A stretch of 64,000 nt of DNA from Brevibacterium album DSM 18261 (GCF_000426445.1 NZ_AUFJ01000009.1:744001-808000); one strand, 5' to 3'. Shown: positions 7,760-16,638, counted from the first letter of the stretch. A program made the numbers and translations. Notes: a model not told the origin generated them from the sequence alone.

Positions 7760-8878
7760 TCAGAGGTTGTCCGCACGCCATTCCTCCCAGGCGCGGGTGA
7801 GCTCCTCCCCGTCCACGCCCGAGGAGACCTCCTCCCAGCCGGCGAGCAGCGCCTCCTCCCGCTCGAGCAGCTCCTCCTGACGCTCCTGCGCCTCCTCGCT
7901 CCACAGGCCCTCGTCCTCGAGGTAGCCGATGGTGCCCGGGTGGAACGGCACGACCGTCGGCACGAGCGGCACCCGATCCGCCGCCCACATGGGGCCCATA
8001 GCCGTGGAGCCCTCGTAGTCGGGATAGGCCTCCACGATCCGCCTCGTCATCTCGTACGCCTCCTCATCCGCGGCATCCGCGCGGGTGATGACGGGCAGCG
8101 GGTAGTGCATCGCCCAGCCGGTCTGCCCCTCCGCCTGGCCCGGCGCGCCGGAGAACTCGTCGAACTCGACGGCCGGCGCCCATTCCGCGAAGGCCGCCTC
8201 GAGCTCGGGGTCCGCGGGGTCCAGATTGACCCATTCGTACTCCCCCGCGCTCTGGAGTTCGGCCACACCCGAGGCGTCCGTCGACATGATCATGACGTCG
8301 ATCTGGCCGCTCCTCAGCGCGTCCGGCTGATCCCCATAGGACACGTCCACCGCCTCCGTGTCCGCGCGACTCAGACCGGCGGACTGCAGCAGCGCCTGCA
8401 CCTTCGTATCCGCGGAGGGGTTCGCTGTCACCTGCGGCACCCGCTTGCCGGCGAGGTCCGCCGCCGTGCTGATCCCCGCATCGGCACGCGCGAGGAAGCC
8501 CACGCGCGAGACCGGCGTCCACACGATGCGCAGCTGCTGCGGGCCCCATTCCGGCACCGCGTACTCGTACATGGCCTCGAACGCGAACCAGTACTCGTCA
8601 CCCGTACGCGCGAAGTCCGCCGCCCCCTCGATGAGGGGCTGCAGCCGGCCCACACCCGTATCCGAGGGGAGGATCCTGAACCGCGTGCCATCCGCGCGCA
8701 TGACCGCCTCCGCGACCGCGGCCATCTCGGCATAGGACGAGGTCGAGGTCCCGTAGCTCGTGATCACCACCTCGCCCGCATCGCCGTCGGCCCCCTCGCC
8801 GCTCCCGCAGGATGCGAGCAGCAGCCCCGCCGTCACAGCGGCGGCGACGCCCCGAAGCCTCCGAAATCCCCTGCTCAT
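7760..8878 (-). CDS. TAXI-family TRAP solute-binding lipoprotein, orphan
   Basis: 372 residues. The ATG at 8878 follows an excellent GGAGGGAG site; an upstream in-frame start is less likely. The signal peptide ends LLASC, a lipobox. The mature part has the TAXI receptor pattern: VITSYGTSTSSYAEMAAVAEAVM at the start, LPSDTGVGRLQPLIEGAADFARTGD, then LAGKRVPQVTANPSADTKVQALLQSAGL and a DALRSGQIDVMIMSTDASGVAEL segment. TAXI receptors work with fused DctQM permeases, and none is seen here. It is convergent with the DctP-type gene and has its own promoter with a GTTAACG site. Confidence 0.82.
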   Translation of the reverse strand: MSRGFRRLRGVAAAVTAGLLLASCGSGEGADGDAGEVVITSYGTSTSSYAEMAAVAEAVMRADGTRFRILPSDTGVGRLQPLIEGAADFARTGDEYWFAFEAMYEYAVPEWGPQQLRIVWTPVSRVGFLARADAGISTAADLAGKRVPQVTANPSADTKVQALLQSAGLSRADTEAVDVSYGDQPDALRSGQIDVMIMSTDASGVAELQSAGEYEWVNLDPADPELEAAFAEWAPAVEFDEFSGAPGQAEGQTGWAMHYPLPVITRADAADEEAYEMTRRIVEAYPDYEGSTAMGPMWAADRVPLVPTVVPFHPGTIGYLEDEGLWSEEAQERQEELLEREEALLAGWEEVSSGVDGEELTRAWEEWRADNL

Positions 8879-8996
8879 GACTCTCCCTCCGCACATTCCG
8901 GGCAGCTCCGGCGACGCAGATCGCGTCGATGCGACCGGGACCCCCTCGCCCTCGGAGCGCGCTCACCGTCGAGCGCCGCATCCGGCGTGCCCCCAC

Positions 8997-9035
8997 CCTA
9001 TAGAACTCAGTTCTTAAATGTCAATGGTCGTTAAC
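8997..9035 (-). promoter_or_regulatory. promoter and operators of the TAXI receptor gene
   Basis: Read leftward: GTTAACGACC (from 9035), TTGACA (9024-9019), 16 nt, TATAGG (9002-8997), a near-consensus housekeeping promoter. The spacer holds a 13 bp near-perfect palindrome AGAACTCAGTTCT (9002-9014). The GTTAAC box overlapping the -35 matches the one at 15254-15269 at 14 of 16 positions. Confidence 0.68.
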
Positions 9036-9055
9036 TTTCACGTCAGCCCCGAGCT

Positions 9056-9116
9056 GCCGGGTGAGCGACTTCTGTCGGCCTTGGCGTCGCAGACCGACAT
9101 AAACCGCTCACTCGGC
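9056..9116. repeat. dispersed palindrome, copy 3 (diverged)
   Basis: GGTGAGCGACTTCTGTCGG ... CCGACATAAACCGCTCACTC: the same element with more arm mismatches. It lies between the TAXI promoter and the end of the racemase operon. Short direct repeats of TTGCGGACTGG follow at about 9147-9172. Confidence 0.78.
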
Positions 9117-9210
9117 GGGCTGGGAGACCGGCGCACTGGAGGGCTTGCGGACTGGAAGGTTTGCGGACTGGCAGTCAGAGAGCGAACACCCCCGCCACGA
9201 CGCCGAGGCA

Positions 9211-9260
9211 GCACAGGGGCCCTGTGCGGAGCGCTCAGCGCGAGCGCGCCACACAGGGCC
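9211..9260 (-). terminator. probable terminator of the racemase operon
   Basis: GGCCCTGTG (9218-9226) pairs with CACAGGGCC (9252-9260), and the left arm is also part of a near-palindrome GCACAGGGGCCCTGTGC. It lies about 35 bp past the racemase stop on the minus strand. Confidence 0.5.
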
Positions 9261-9267
9261 ATGATAA

Positions 9268-9283
9268 GTCGACAGTCGCTAAC
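9268..9283. promoter_or_regulatory. GTTAACG-type site, 3' of the racemase gene
   Basis: GTCGACAGTCGCTAAC matches the site at 15254-15269 (14 of 16 positions), but no good -10 follows in either direction. It may be a decoy, a relic or an internal control site. Confidence 0.35.
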
Positions 9284-9293
9284 CGAACAGGGC

Positions 9294-10394
9294 TCATGCG
9301 CCCCATTCCGCGCGCACGGCGTCCAGCGGCTCCGCCTCGTGCGGAACCGGGCGGGGCTCCTGGACTCCGTGCGCGGAGAGACGCGGCGCAGGGCGCGGCT
9401 GCACCACGCCGTCGACCTCCACGAGGACGCCGCGGGCCGCCATCTGCGGGTCCGCAACGGCCTCCGCCATCGAGCGCACCGGTGCGGTGCAGGCGTCCGT
9501 GCCGTCGAAGACCTCGATCCAGTGCGCCTGCGGCATGCGCGCGAACTCCGCGGCCAGCACGGCACGCTGCACCGGCCAGCGCTCCGGGTCCAGCCGCTCC
9601 TCCTCCGGCCAGCCGGGCAGGCCCAGCGCCTCTGTGACGAGGTCGAAGAACGGCCGCTCCACGGCGGAGACGGCCATGTGGCGGCCGTCGGCGCACTCGT
9701 AGACGGCGTAGAACGGGGCGGAGCCGTCGAGCCGGTTGCGGCCGCGCACATCGGAGAAGCCGCCGCTGCCCCGTCTGGCCCACATCATCGCCGAGAGCGC
9801 GGCGGTCCCGTCCACGATGGCGGCGTCGACCACCTGCCCGCGCCCGGTCCGCTCGCGTTCGAGGAGCGCTGCGAGGACGCCCATGACCAGGAACATCGAC
9901 CCTCCGCCGAAATCGCCCACGAGGTTGAGCGGGGGCACGGGAGCCTCGTCCGGGCTCTGCCCGATGAGCGAGAGCGCACCCGTCCGGGCGATGTACGCGA
10001 GGTCGTGGCCGGCGGTGCGCGCTTCCGGCCCGTCCTGCCCCCAGCCTGTCATGCGGCCGTAGACGAGGCCCGGACAGCGGCCCATGACCTCCTCCGGCCC
10101 CAGGCCCAGGCGTTCCATCACTCCGGGCCGGAAGCCCTCGATGAGGACATCGGCGGCATCCAGCAGCTGGAGCACGGCCTCGCGGTCGCCCGCGTCCTTG
10201 AGGTCCGCGCGGACCAGACGGCGGCCGCGGAGCACGGCATCCGGCGGCGGCCCGCCCGCAGGACGCTCGACGCGCACGACCTCGGCCCCGTGGTCGGCAA
10301 GCAGCATCGCCGCGTGCGGCCCCGGCCCGATCCCCGCGAACTCGACGACCCGAATGCCCGCGAGGGGGCCCGTGCCCGTATCCGTACCGCTCAT
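9294..10394 (-). CDS. alpha-methylacyl-CoA racemase (CoA-transferase family III fold)
   Basis: 366 residues. Interconverts 2R- and 2S-methyl-branched acyl-CoAs so that S-specific dehydrogenases can act. The N-terminus [33 protein letters not shown] is typical of mycobacterial MCR. The catalytic pair is visible as H130 (AGHDLAY) and D161 ([11 protein letters not shown]), matching H126/D156 of that enzyme, so it is a racemase and not a formyl- or succinyl-CoA transferase. Last gene of a six-gene operon; its ATG overlaps the stop of the ligase gene (ATGA). Its presence implies that the operon handles methyl-branched chains such as isoprenoid acids or sterol side chains. Confidence 0.9.
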   Translation of the reverse strand: MSGTDTGTGPLAGIRVVEFAGIGPGPHAAMLLADHGAEVVRVERPAGGPPPDAVLRGRRLVRADLKDAGDREAVLQLLDAADVLIEGFRPGVMERLGLGPEEVMGRCPGLVYGRMTGWGQDGPEARTAGHDLAYIARTGALSLIGQSPDEAPVPPLNLVGDFGGGSMFLVMGVLAALLERERTGRGQVVDAAIVDGTAALSAMMWARRGSGGFSDVRGRNRLDGSAPFYAVYECADGRHMAVSAVERPFFDLVTEALGLPGWPEEERLDPERWPVQRAVLAAEFARMPQAHWIEVFDGTDACTAPVRSMAEAVADPQMAARGVLVEVDGVVQPRPAPRLSAHGVQEPRPVPHEAEPLDAVRAEWGA

Positions 10395-12010
10395 TCTCCG
10401 GCTCCCCTCTCCGCCGAGGCCGTCGCTCGCGCCCCGGCTGCCGCGGCCTCGCCCTCGGAGGCTCCTGCACCGGCTCCCGCCGCCTCGGCCGCGGTCTCCC
10501 GCAGCGCCCGCTTGAGGATCTTGCCCACGGGCGAGAGCGGCATCGTCTCGACCAGCTGCACGGACCGCGGCAGCTTGTAGCGGGCCAGCCGCTCCGCGCC
10601 GAAGCCGCGCAGCTCCTCCAGTGAGGGACGCGCCTCACCGCGGGGCACGATGACTGCGTGCACCCGCTCGCCGAACCGCTCGTCCGGCACCCCGATCACC
10701 GCGATCTGTGCGATGGCCGGATGCTCCGCGAGCGCCTTCTCCACCTCCGCGCTGTAGACGTTCTCACCGCCGGTGATGATCATGTCCTTGAGCCTGTCCG
10801 CGAGGAACAGGTAGCCGTTCTCATCCATCCGCCCCGCATCGCCCGTGTGCATCCAGCCGCCCCGGAGAGCGCGGGCCGTCTCCTCCGGGCGCTTCCAGTA
10901 GCCGAGCATGACGTTGTCACCGCGCACCGTGATCTCGCCCACCTCGCCGGCGGGAAGCTCACGGCCGAGCGGGTCGACGATGCGCACCTCCGCGTGCGGC
11001 GCCGCCCGGCCCACCGAGGCCAGCAGGCCGGGGTCCTCGTGGTCATCGGGTCTCAGCGAGGTCGCCACCGGCCCCAGCTCCGTCATCCCGTAGCGCTGCG
11101 AGAGGCTGATCTGCGGCAGCCGCTCCCGCAGTCGGCGCAGCAGCTCGGGGGAGATGGACTCCGCCCCATAGCTCACGGTCCGCAGGGTGCGCAGCCGCTC
11201 CTCCTCCCCGTCGGCCAGGTGGTCGAGCATCCACGCGATCATCGTCGGCACCATCGTGAGCGTCGTGATCGCATGCCGGTCGACGAGCTCCGCGACAGCG
11301 GCCGGGTCGAAGCCCGGCACCACGACGATCGTCGAGCCGATCATCATGTGGCCGAGGAGGTTCCCGAGAGCTGCCAGGTGGAAGAGCGGGGAGATCACGA
11401 GGCAGCGTTCGGCGCGGTTCGGCAGACCGGTGGAGGCGAAGGTGCCCAGCGCCGAGGTCATGACGCTGCGCGCGCTGAGCATCACCCCCTTCGGCTCGCC
11501 CGTCGTGCCTCCCGTGTAGAGCAGAAGGGCGAGCGCGTCCGCCGGGAGCCGGGCATCGGCCATCGGCGCAGCCCCGGCGATCCACTTCCGCACGTCCGCG
11601 AACCCTGCGGGAGCGGGCTCCCGGTCCGCGTGCACAAGCACGGTGAGGCACGCGCAGCGCTCCCGCAGCGCCGCCGCGACCTCGGCGAAGCCGTCCCCCA
11701 CGAGGAGGACCCCGACCTCGGCCTCCTCGATCTGCCCGGCCATCTCCGTCACCGACCAGCGGTAGTTCACCGGAGTCGCGACCGCACCGGCCCAGGCGCA
11801 CGCGAAGACGTGCTCGACCACACGGTGGGAGTTCTCCGCGAGGATCCCCACCCGGTCGCCCGGCTCCACGCCGTGGGCGCGCAGGGCGGCGGCGAGCCGG
11901 GCGACCTCGTCGACGAACTCCCGCCAGCTCAGCTCCGTCTCCCCGTCGACCAGCGCGACGGCGTCCGGGCGCTGCTGCAGGTTGCGGTGCAGCGACTGCG
12001 TCAGCTCCAT
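10391..12010 (-). CDS. class I acyl-CoA ligase (fatty-acid CoA ligase)
   Basis: 539 residues from the ATG at 12010, which follows GGGGAGG and lies 11 bp past the previous stop. Activates a carboxylic acid to its CoA thioester by an acyl-adenylate. The AMP-binding signature [17 protein letters not shown], the YGMTELGP core, the hinge region ([36 protein letters not shown]) and the C-terminal catalytic lysine motif [13 protein letters not shown] are all present. A 30-residue Ala/Gly/Glu-rich tail follows the normal end of the family. The long/medium-chain FadD-like group fits best; the exact acid is not readable from sequence. It overlaps the racemase by ATGA. Confidence 0.9.
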   Translation of the reverse strand: MELTQSLHRNLQQRPDAVALVDGETELSWREFVDEVARLAAALRAHGVEPGDRVGILAENSHRVVEHVFACAWAGAVATPVNYRWSVTEMAGQIEEAEVGVLLVGDGFAEVAAALRERCACLTVLVHADREPAPAGFADVRKWIAGAAPMADARLPADALALLLYTGGTTGEPKGVMLSARSVMTSALGTFASTGLPNRAERCLVISPLFHLAALGNLLGHMMIGSTIVVVPGFDPAAVAELVDRHAITTLTMVPTMIAWMLDHLADGEEERLRTLRTVSYGAESISPELLRRLRERLPQISLSQRYGMTELGPVATSLRPDDHEDPGLLASVGRAAPHAEVRIVDPLGRELPAGEVGEITVRGDNVMLGYWKRPEETARALRGGWMHTGDAGRMDENGYLFLADRLKDMIITGGENVYSAEVEKALAEHPAIAQIAVIGVPDERFGERVHAVIVPRGEARPSLEELRGFGAERLARYKLPRSVQLVETMPLSPVGKILKRALRETAAEAAGAGAGASEGEAAAAGARATASAERGAGE

Positions 12011-12021
12011 CCCGCCTCCCC

Positions 12022-13194
12022 TCAGCCCCGCCCGGTCCGGTCCAGCGTCCGGGCGATGAGCTCCTTCTGGACCTCGTTGGCGCCGCCGTAGATCTTCTGC
12101 GCCCTGGCATCGGCGAAGAGGCGGGCGATCGTGTACTCGGTCATGTAGCCGTAGCCGCCGTAGAGCTGCAGGAGCTTGTCGATCACGTCGTTCTGCTGGT
12201 CCGTGAGCCACCACTTGCACATCGCCGCCTCGGCCGCACTCAGCTCCCCGACCATGTGCCGGGCGATGCAGTCATCGAGGAACACCCGCGCCACACGGGC
12301 CTGCGTGGCGGCCTCCGCGAGCACGAAGCGGGTGTTCTGCATCTTCACGAGCGGGGCGCCGAAGGCCTCTCGCTCATTCACGTAGTCCACGGTCTCGCGC
12401 ACCGCGAGCTCCATCGCGGCGATAGCGGTGATGCCGATGATGAGCCGCTCCTGGCGCAGCTCGCCCATCATGATCCCGAAGCCGCCGCCCTCCGCGCCCA
12501 GCAGGTTCTCCGCAGGCACACGCACCTCGTCGAAGAACAGCTCCGAGGTGTCCGCGCCGTGCTGGCCGATCTTGTTCAGCGTGCGCCCGCGGCGGAACCC
12601 GCTCACCGCCTCCGTCTCGATGACGATGAGCGAGACCCCGTGTGCCCCCGCGACGGGGTCCGTCTTCACCGCGAGCACGATGAGGTCGGCCGTCTGCCCG
12701 TTGGTGATGAAGGTCTTCGACCCGCTGATGACGTACTCGTCGCCCTCCCTCACCGCGGTGGTGCGGATGGCCTTGAGGTCCGATCCCGCGGACGGTTCGG
12801 TCATGCCGATGGCCGCGACCCGCTGCCCCGAGGCCAGCTGCGGCAGCCAGCGCCGCTTCTGCTCCTCCGTGCCGTGGGCCAGCAGGTAGTGGGCGACGAT
12901 GCCGCTGTGGACGTTGTTGCCCCAGGACCTGTCGCCGGTCCGGCCGATCGCCTCCGCGACCGCGGCGAAGTGCAGGAACGAGCCGCCGCCCCCGCCGTAC
13001 TCCTCCGGGATCGAGGTGAGCAGCAGCCCCAGCTCGCCGGCCCTCTCCCAGAACTCCCTGTCGACACAGCGCTGCTCGTTCCAGCGCTCGAGATTCGGCA
13101 CCGCCTCCTTCTCGAAGAAGTCGCAGGCGAGTTCGAAGAGATCGGCGACCTCACCGGTCATCCAGCCGGGCTTGGTGCGGTCGAGCGTCGTCAT
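12022..13194 (-). CDS. acyl-CoA dehydrogenase, long-chain type
   Basis: 390 residues, ATG overlapping the upstream stop (ATGA). An FAD flavoenzyme making the 2,3-double bond. Standard motifs: AIGMTEPSAGSDLKAI and ISGSKTFITNGQTADLIVLAVKT for FAD and substrate binding, then GGYGYMTEYTIARLFADARAQKIYGGANEVQKELIAR at the C-terminus. The position that holds the catalytic Glu of short/medium-chain enzymes is Gly here (IYGGA), as in long-chain and isovaleryl enzymes. In those the base is in the MKEL.QER-type helix, seen here as GELRQERLIIG. This is the first oxidative step of the operon. Electrons would go to ETF, which is not encoded in the window. Confidence 0.92.
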   Translation of the reverse strand: MTTLDRTKPGWMTGEVADLFELACDFFEKEAVPNLERWNEQRCVDREFWERAGELGLLLTSIPEEYGGGGGSFLHFAAVAEAIGRTGDRSWGNNVHSGIVAHYLLAHGTEEQKRRWLPQLASGQRVAAIGMTEPSAGSDLKAIRTTAVREGDEYVISGSKTFITNGQTADLIVLAVKTDPVAGAHGVSLIVIETEAVSGFRRGRTLNKIGQHGADTSELFFDEVRVPAENLLGAEGGGFGIMMGELRQERLIIGITAIAAMELAVRETVDYVNEREAFGAPLVKMQNTRFVLAEAATQARVARVFLDDCIARHMVGELSAAEAAMCKWWLTDQQNDVIDKLLQLYGGYGYMTEYTIARLFADARAQKIYGGANEVQKELIARTLDRTGRG

Positions 13195-13706
13195 GCCGCA
13201 CCTCCCCGGGCTGCCGAGGCGCCCGAGGCCGCAGCCGCCGAGGCGCCGGCCGCGGCCTCGGGAACAGGCTCGGCCGTGACGAACGCGTCGCCGCGGAGGG
13301 TCACGGTGCCGTCGGCCAGGGTCACGGCGATGTCGAGCACCGCCAGGCGCTCCCCGTCGCGCTCGACGACCTCGCGCACGGAGCCCGTGCAGACGGGCTC
13401 CGCGTGCACGGGGGTGATCGCGGTGAAGCGCACCCCCCACTCGCGGATGCGGGGCTGCGCGACGTTCGCGGTGAGGAACCTGCCCAGGTACGCCATCGAG
13501 AGCATGCCGTGGGCGAACACGTCGTCGAGGCCGGCGGAGTGCGCCACGTCGAGGTCGATGTGGATGGGGTTGTGGTCGCCCGAGGCGCCGGCGAACAGCG
13601 CGAGCGTCGTGCGGCTGATGGGGGCCAGCGCGAGCGGGGTCAGCGCATCCCCCGGGGCGAGGGGGCCCTGGGGGCGCGGGACGGATGCGGTAGCGGTTGC
13701 GGTCAT
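13191..13706 (-). CDS. MaoC-like (R)-specific enoyl-CoA hydratase
   Basis: 171 residues. A hot-dog fold hydratase with the catalytic Asp/His loop visible as GASGDHNPIHIDLDVAHSAGLDDVFAHGMLSMAYLGRFL. ATGA overlaps on both sides: its start lies in the stop of the FAS1-type dehydratase gene and its stop in the start of the acyl-CoA dehydrogenase gene. The last 30 residues are Ala-rich and probably disordered. It most likely acts as a heterodimer with its upstream neighbour, as the paired MaoC-like hydratases of mycobacterial lipid pathways do. Confidence 0.88.
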   Translation of the reverse strand: MTATATASVPRPQGPLAPGDALTPLALAPISRTTLALFAGASGDHNPIHIDLDVAHSAGLDDVFAHGMLSMAYLGRFLTANVAQPRIREWGVRFTAITPVHAEPVCTGSVREVVERDGERLAVLDIAVTLADGTVTLRGDAFVTAEPVPEAAAGASAAAASGASAARGGAA

Positions 13707-14194
13707 GAGCGGATCTCCAGCTGTCGGATCGCGAGCACATTGCTCAGTTCTGCGATGAGCACTCCTTCGCGCCTCACCGTGGTGCGCCTGACGATGAAGG
13801 TCAGCGCGCCGCCGCGCTTCTCATAGCAGTCGGTGTACTCGGCGGCGAGTTCGAGCTCCTCACCGGCGAAGGCGAGCGCGTGGTAGCGGAACCGCTCCTC
13901 GCCGTGGAGGAACTGCCTGCGGTCGAAGCCGAGCTCGTCGATGAGCACGTGCGAATCGGGGCGCCTCAGCTCGAGGCTGAAGAAGAAGGTGGGCGGCACG
14001 AGGAGGTCCGGGTGACCGACGGCGCGGGCGGCCTCCACATCCGAGTAGACCGGATCCGTCTCCCCGATCACCTGTGCGAAGAACTGCAGCTGGCTCCTCT
14101 CCGGAGTGGTCCGGAACGGCGGCAGGGTCCTGCCGATGATGCTCTGCGGCGGCGGAGGCGCCTGCGGTGGCGCCTCGGTGCGTGCGTGCGACAT
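13703..14194 (-). CDS. FAS1-type dehydratase-domain (MaoC-like) protein, hydratase partner
   Basis: 163 residues. Shows the N-terminal MaoC-like dehydratase pattern: FFAQVIGETDPVYSDVEAARAVGHPDLLVPPTFFFSLELR, then LHGEERFRYHALAFAGEELELAAEYTDCYEKRGGALTFIVRRT. These subunits usually lack part of the catalytic loop themselves and pair with a MaoC partner, here the next gene (ATGA overlap). The first 20 residues are Pro-rich. The start is 10 bp after the SDR stop. Confidence 0.85.
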   Translation of the reverse strand: MSHARTEAPPQAPPPPQSIIGRTLPPFRTTPERSQLQFFAQVIGETDPVYSDVEAARAVGHPDLLVPPTFFFSLELRRPDSHVLIDELGFDRRQFLHGEERFRYHALAFAGEELELAAEYTDCYEKRGGALTFIVRRTTVRREGVLIAELSNVLAIRQLEIRS

Positions 14195-14204
14195 GCCAGC
14201 CCCC

Positions 14205-15113
14205 TCAGATCGTCGTCGAGTAGGAGGGAGCAGAGGTGGGCAGACCCGCGAGCGCGGAGTCGAGCTCGTCCTCCGTCCAGGCCGCGCCCTCCTTGTCGAA
14301 GGCCTCGACCTCGGTCCAGCCCTGCATGCGACCGATGTGCCCCCCGCGGTTGGCGAACACCTGTCCGGAGACCGGGCAGTCGGCCTGCGCGAGCCAGGCG
14401 ACGAGCGGCGTGATGTTCTCCGGCGCCCAGGGATCGAAGCCGTCCTCGGTGATCTGGGCGTCCAGGCGCTCGCCCATGCCCGGGGTCTGCAGGGTCAGGC
14501 GTGTCCGGGCGGCCGGGGCGATGCAGTTGGCCCGCACGCCGTAGCGCTCCAGCTCGCGGGCGGCCACGAGGGTGAGGGCGGCGATGCCGGCCTTCGCCGC
14601 GGCGTAGTTCGCCTGGCCGGGGTTGCCGAACAGCCCCGAGCCCGAGGAGGTGGTGATGACGGAGCCGTTGACCTCGCGGCCGGCCTTGGACTCGGAGCGC
14701 CAGTAGGCGGCGGCGTGGTGCAGAGGAGCGGCGTGGCCCTTGAGGTGGACCGCGATCACGGAGTCCCACTCCGCCTCGGACAGGTTCGCCAGGGTCCGGT
14801 CCCGCAGGATCCCCGCATTGGCGACGAGCACGTCGAGGCGCCCGAACTCGCTCACGGCCAGCTCCACCATCTCCGCGCCGCTCGCCCAGTCGGTGACGCT
14901 GCCGATGTGGGCGACGGCCGTGCCGCCGGCCGCCCGGATCTCCTCGACCACCTCGTGCACCGGCGAGTCGTCTGCGCCGGCGCCGTCCGGACCGCCCCCG
15001 TTGTCGTTGACCACGACCGAGGCGCCCAGCTGGGCGAAGCGGAGCGCGTGGGAGCGCCCCAGCCCCCGCCCGGCTCCCGTGATGATCGCGGTCCGACCCT
15101 GCAGATTGCCCAT
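14205..15113 (-). CDS. short-chain dehydrogenase, 3-hydroxyacyl-CoA dehydrogenase type
   Basis: 302 residues. I took the ATG at 15113, which has AAGGGGAG 6 nt upstream and directly precedes the Rossmann fold. Motifs: TGAGRGLG (12-19) for NAD(P) binding, NAG, active-site Ser at about 156, Y170 and K174 (ANYAAAK). The segment ASVVVNDNGGGPDG with a long VVEEIRAAGGTAVA helix is like the dehydrogenase domain of peroxisomal multifunctional enzyme type 2 (HSD17B4). With the two following hot-dog genes it reproduces that enzyme as separate subunits, handling 3R-hydroxyacyl-CoAs. First gene of the operon. Confidence 0.9.
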   Translation of the reverse strand: MGNLQGRTAIITGAGRGLGRSHALRFAQLGASVVVNDNGGGPDGAGADDSPVHEVVEEIRAAGGTAVAHIGSVTDWASGAEMVELAVSEFGRLDVLVANAGILRDRTLANLSEAEWDSVIAVHLKGHAAPLHHAAAYWRSESKAGREVNGSVITTSSGSGLFGNPGQANYAAAKAGIAALTLVAARELERYGVRANCIAPAARTRLTLQTPGMGERLDAQITEDGFDPWAPENITPLVAWLAQADCPVSGQVFANRGGHIGRMQGWTEVEAFDKEGAAWTEDELDSALAGLPTSAPSYSTTI

Positions 15114-15126
15114 GAGACTCCCCTTC

Positions 15127-15148
15127 GAATTCATATGGCCGTTATCAC
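15127..15148 (-). promoter_or_regulatory. GTTAACG-type operator before the SDR operon
   Basis: On the minus strand GTGATAACGGCCATATGAAT aligns with the sites at 6321 and 16648 (TAACGNCCATAT shared). It ends 14 nt before the SDR start codon and would place a bound repressor over the leader and ribosome binding site. Confidence 0.5.
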
Positions 15149-15229
15149 CGGACTCTCGCGATCCGATCACGAGACCAGCCTCGAACACCGCTTCATCGCG
15201 GTGAACGCAGCACTCCGGGTATGCGGAAC

Positions 15230-15298
15230 AGCGTATTCATGGAGAGGAGCATAGTCAACAGTCGTTAACATCAGAGGAGCATCCGCGCGACCCTTAGG
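15230..15298. promoter_or_regulatory. divergent promoter region of the SDR operon and the double-TetR gene
   Basis: Leftward: TTGACT (15258-15253), 17 nt, TACGCT (15235-15230), a plausible promoter for the SDR operon. Rightward: TAGGCT (15293-15298) could be the -10 of the regulator gene. GTCAACAGTCGTTAAC (15254-15269) covers the leftward -35 and adjoins the rightward one, so one bound protein could control both, including autoregulation. Confidence 0.55.
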
Positions 15299-15345
15299 CT
15301 GGGAGGAGCCAGCGCGGTGCGGGAATCGAGGAGAGCGGTCGGGAC

Positions 15346-16605
15346 ATGAGCAGGCAGAATGGCGGGAACGGCGCGGACCGTGCCGCGCAGATCAGGGCAG
15401 CGGCAGCCCTCCTGTTCCGGCAGCGGGGCTACCAGGAGATCGGCATCGACGAGATCGGCGCGGCGGTCGGCATCTCCGGACCCGCCATCTACCGGCACTT
15501 CAGGGGCAAGGACGCCCTGCTCGCCGCGATCGTCGAGACGCATCTGCACACACTGCGCAAGACCTGGCTCGGACTCGGCGGCACGGAACGCCCCACCGCC
15601 ATCCTCGAGGCGGTGATCGAGACCGCCCTCGACGATCCGGACGGCTATTTCGTCTTCGCCTACCAGCGGCAGCACCTCGGCGCCGAGGCACAGGAGCGCG
15701 TGCACCTCATCCGCGCGGACATCCGCGCACCGTGGAAGGACCTGCTGGCGGAGTACGGCGTCACGCTCACCTCCCCCGAGGGCCGGCTCAAGCTCACGGC
15801 ACTACAGGGGATGTTCATCCACGTCGGGCTCACGAGGAACGCGAGCCGGACGCGCAGGGCGGCCATCGCCGGGGACATGGCCGCGCGCATCCTCGCAGCC
15901 CCCCTGCCGGCGGCACCCGGGAAGGAGGACCCCGCAGCGGGAGCGCCCGAGGCGAGCACCGCCCAAGCACAGGCCCCCGGACAGGGAGCGGGCCCCACAC
16001 AGGCTGAGCCCGCCCCGCTGCGCCACGTCAACCGGGGAGAGGCCGTGCTCACGGCGGCCAGCGCGCTCTTCCGCAGGTCCGGCTTCAATGCCGTGACGCT
16101 CAAGGACATCGGCGCGGAAGTGGGGGTCACACCGTCCGCGATCCACCGCCACTTCCCCAGCAAGGAGAGCGTCCTCGCGCAGATCGTCGCTCGCGGACAC
16201 GATCTCCTGCTCACCGCCGTCGATTTCGCACTGCGCAGCGCCGGCACCCCGGGTGAGGCCGTGCGGATCATGATCGAGCGCTTCTGCCGGCTGCACGTCG
16301 AGTTCAGCGACCTCTTCGGCATCAACTTCACGATGGCCGCGGGCGCGGACCCGGAGGCCCGCACCGAGAGCAAGCGCAGGCGCCGCGTCACCGTCGAGGA
16401 GGTCGCGTCGAAGCTCCACGACGCCTTCCCGGACATGCCTCTGAAGGAGGCCCGGGTGCGCATCGGCGCCGTGTTCTCGATCCTGGCGCGGACGGTGCAG
16501 AGCGATGAGGTTCTGCGCCACCCCTCACTCGCTCATGAGTTAACAGCCATATGCATATCCGCGACCCTAGGGTCATCGCCCGAGAGCCCCACAAGCGCTT
16601 CCTGA
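15346..16605 (+). CDS. transcriptional regulator with two TetR DNA-binding domains in tandem
   Basis: 419 residues. Two full TetR-type helix-turn-helix segments are visible in one chain: residues 14-62 (LFRQRGYQEIGIDEIGAAVGI, then AIYRHFRGKDALLAAIV) and 232-282 (LFRRSGFNAVTLKDIGAEVGV, then AIHRHFPSKESVLAQIV). Each is followed by its own helical ligand/dimer domain, and an Ala/Gln/Pro-rich linker (about 187-226) joins the halves. It is divergent from the SDR operon and co-directional with the thiolase operon. GTTAACG sites lie on both sides of the gene, so it is the obvious candidate regulator, probably released by an acyl-CoA. The ligand is inferred from context only. Confidence 0.88.
   Translation: MSRQNGGNGADRAAQIRAAAALLFRQRGYQEIGIDEIGAAVGISGPAIYRHFRGKDALLAAIVETHLHTLRKTWLGLGGTERPTAILEAVIETALDDPDGYFVFAYQRQHLGAEAQERVHLIRADIRAPWKDLLAEYGVTLTSPEGRLKLTALQGMFIHVGLTRNASRTRRAAIAGDMAARILAAPLPAAPGKEDPAAGAPEASTAQAQAPGQGAGPTQAEPAPLRHVNRGEAVLTAASALFRRSGFNAVTLKDIGAEVGVTPSAIHRHFPSKESVLAQIVARGHDLLLTAVDFALRSAGTPGEAVRIMIERFCRLHVEFSDLFGINFTMAAGADPEARTESKRRRRVTVEEVASKLHDAFPDMPLKEARVRIGAVFSILARTVQSDEVLRHPSLAHELTAICISATLGSSPESPTSAS
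16537..16558. promoter_or_regulatory. GTTAACG-type site inside the 3' end of the regulator gene
   Basis: GAGTTAACAGCCATATGCAT within the last 25 codons of the double-TetR gene, 111 bp upstream of the matching site in the next promoter. Two sites about 11 helical turns apart could support looping. Confidence 0.45.
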
Positions 16606-16638
16606 CTGGAATCTGCGCAGATCAGAGCACCTCAACCC

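Noticed and set aside
9002..9014. AGAACTCAGTTCT as a KstR-type cholesterol regulator site
   Set aside because: The half-sites resemble the KstR consensus, but the spacing differs by one base and there is only one copy. I kept it only as an unnamed palindrome.
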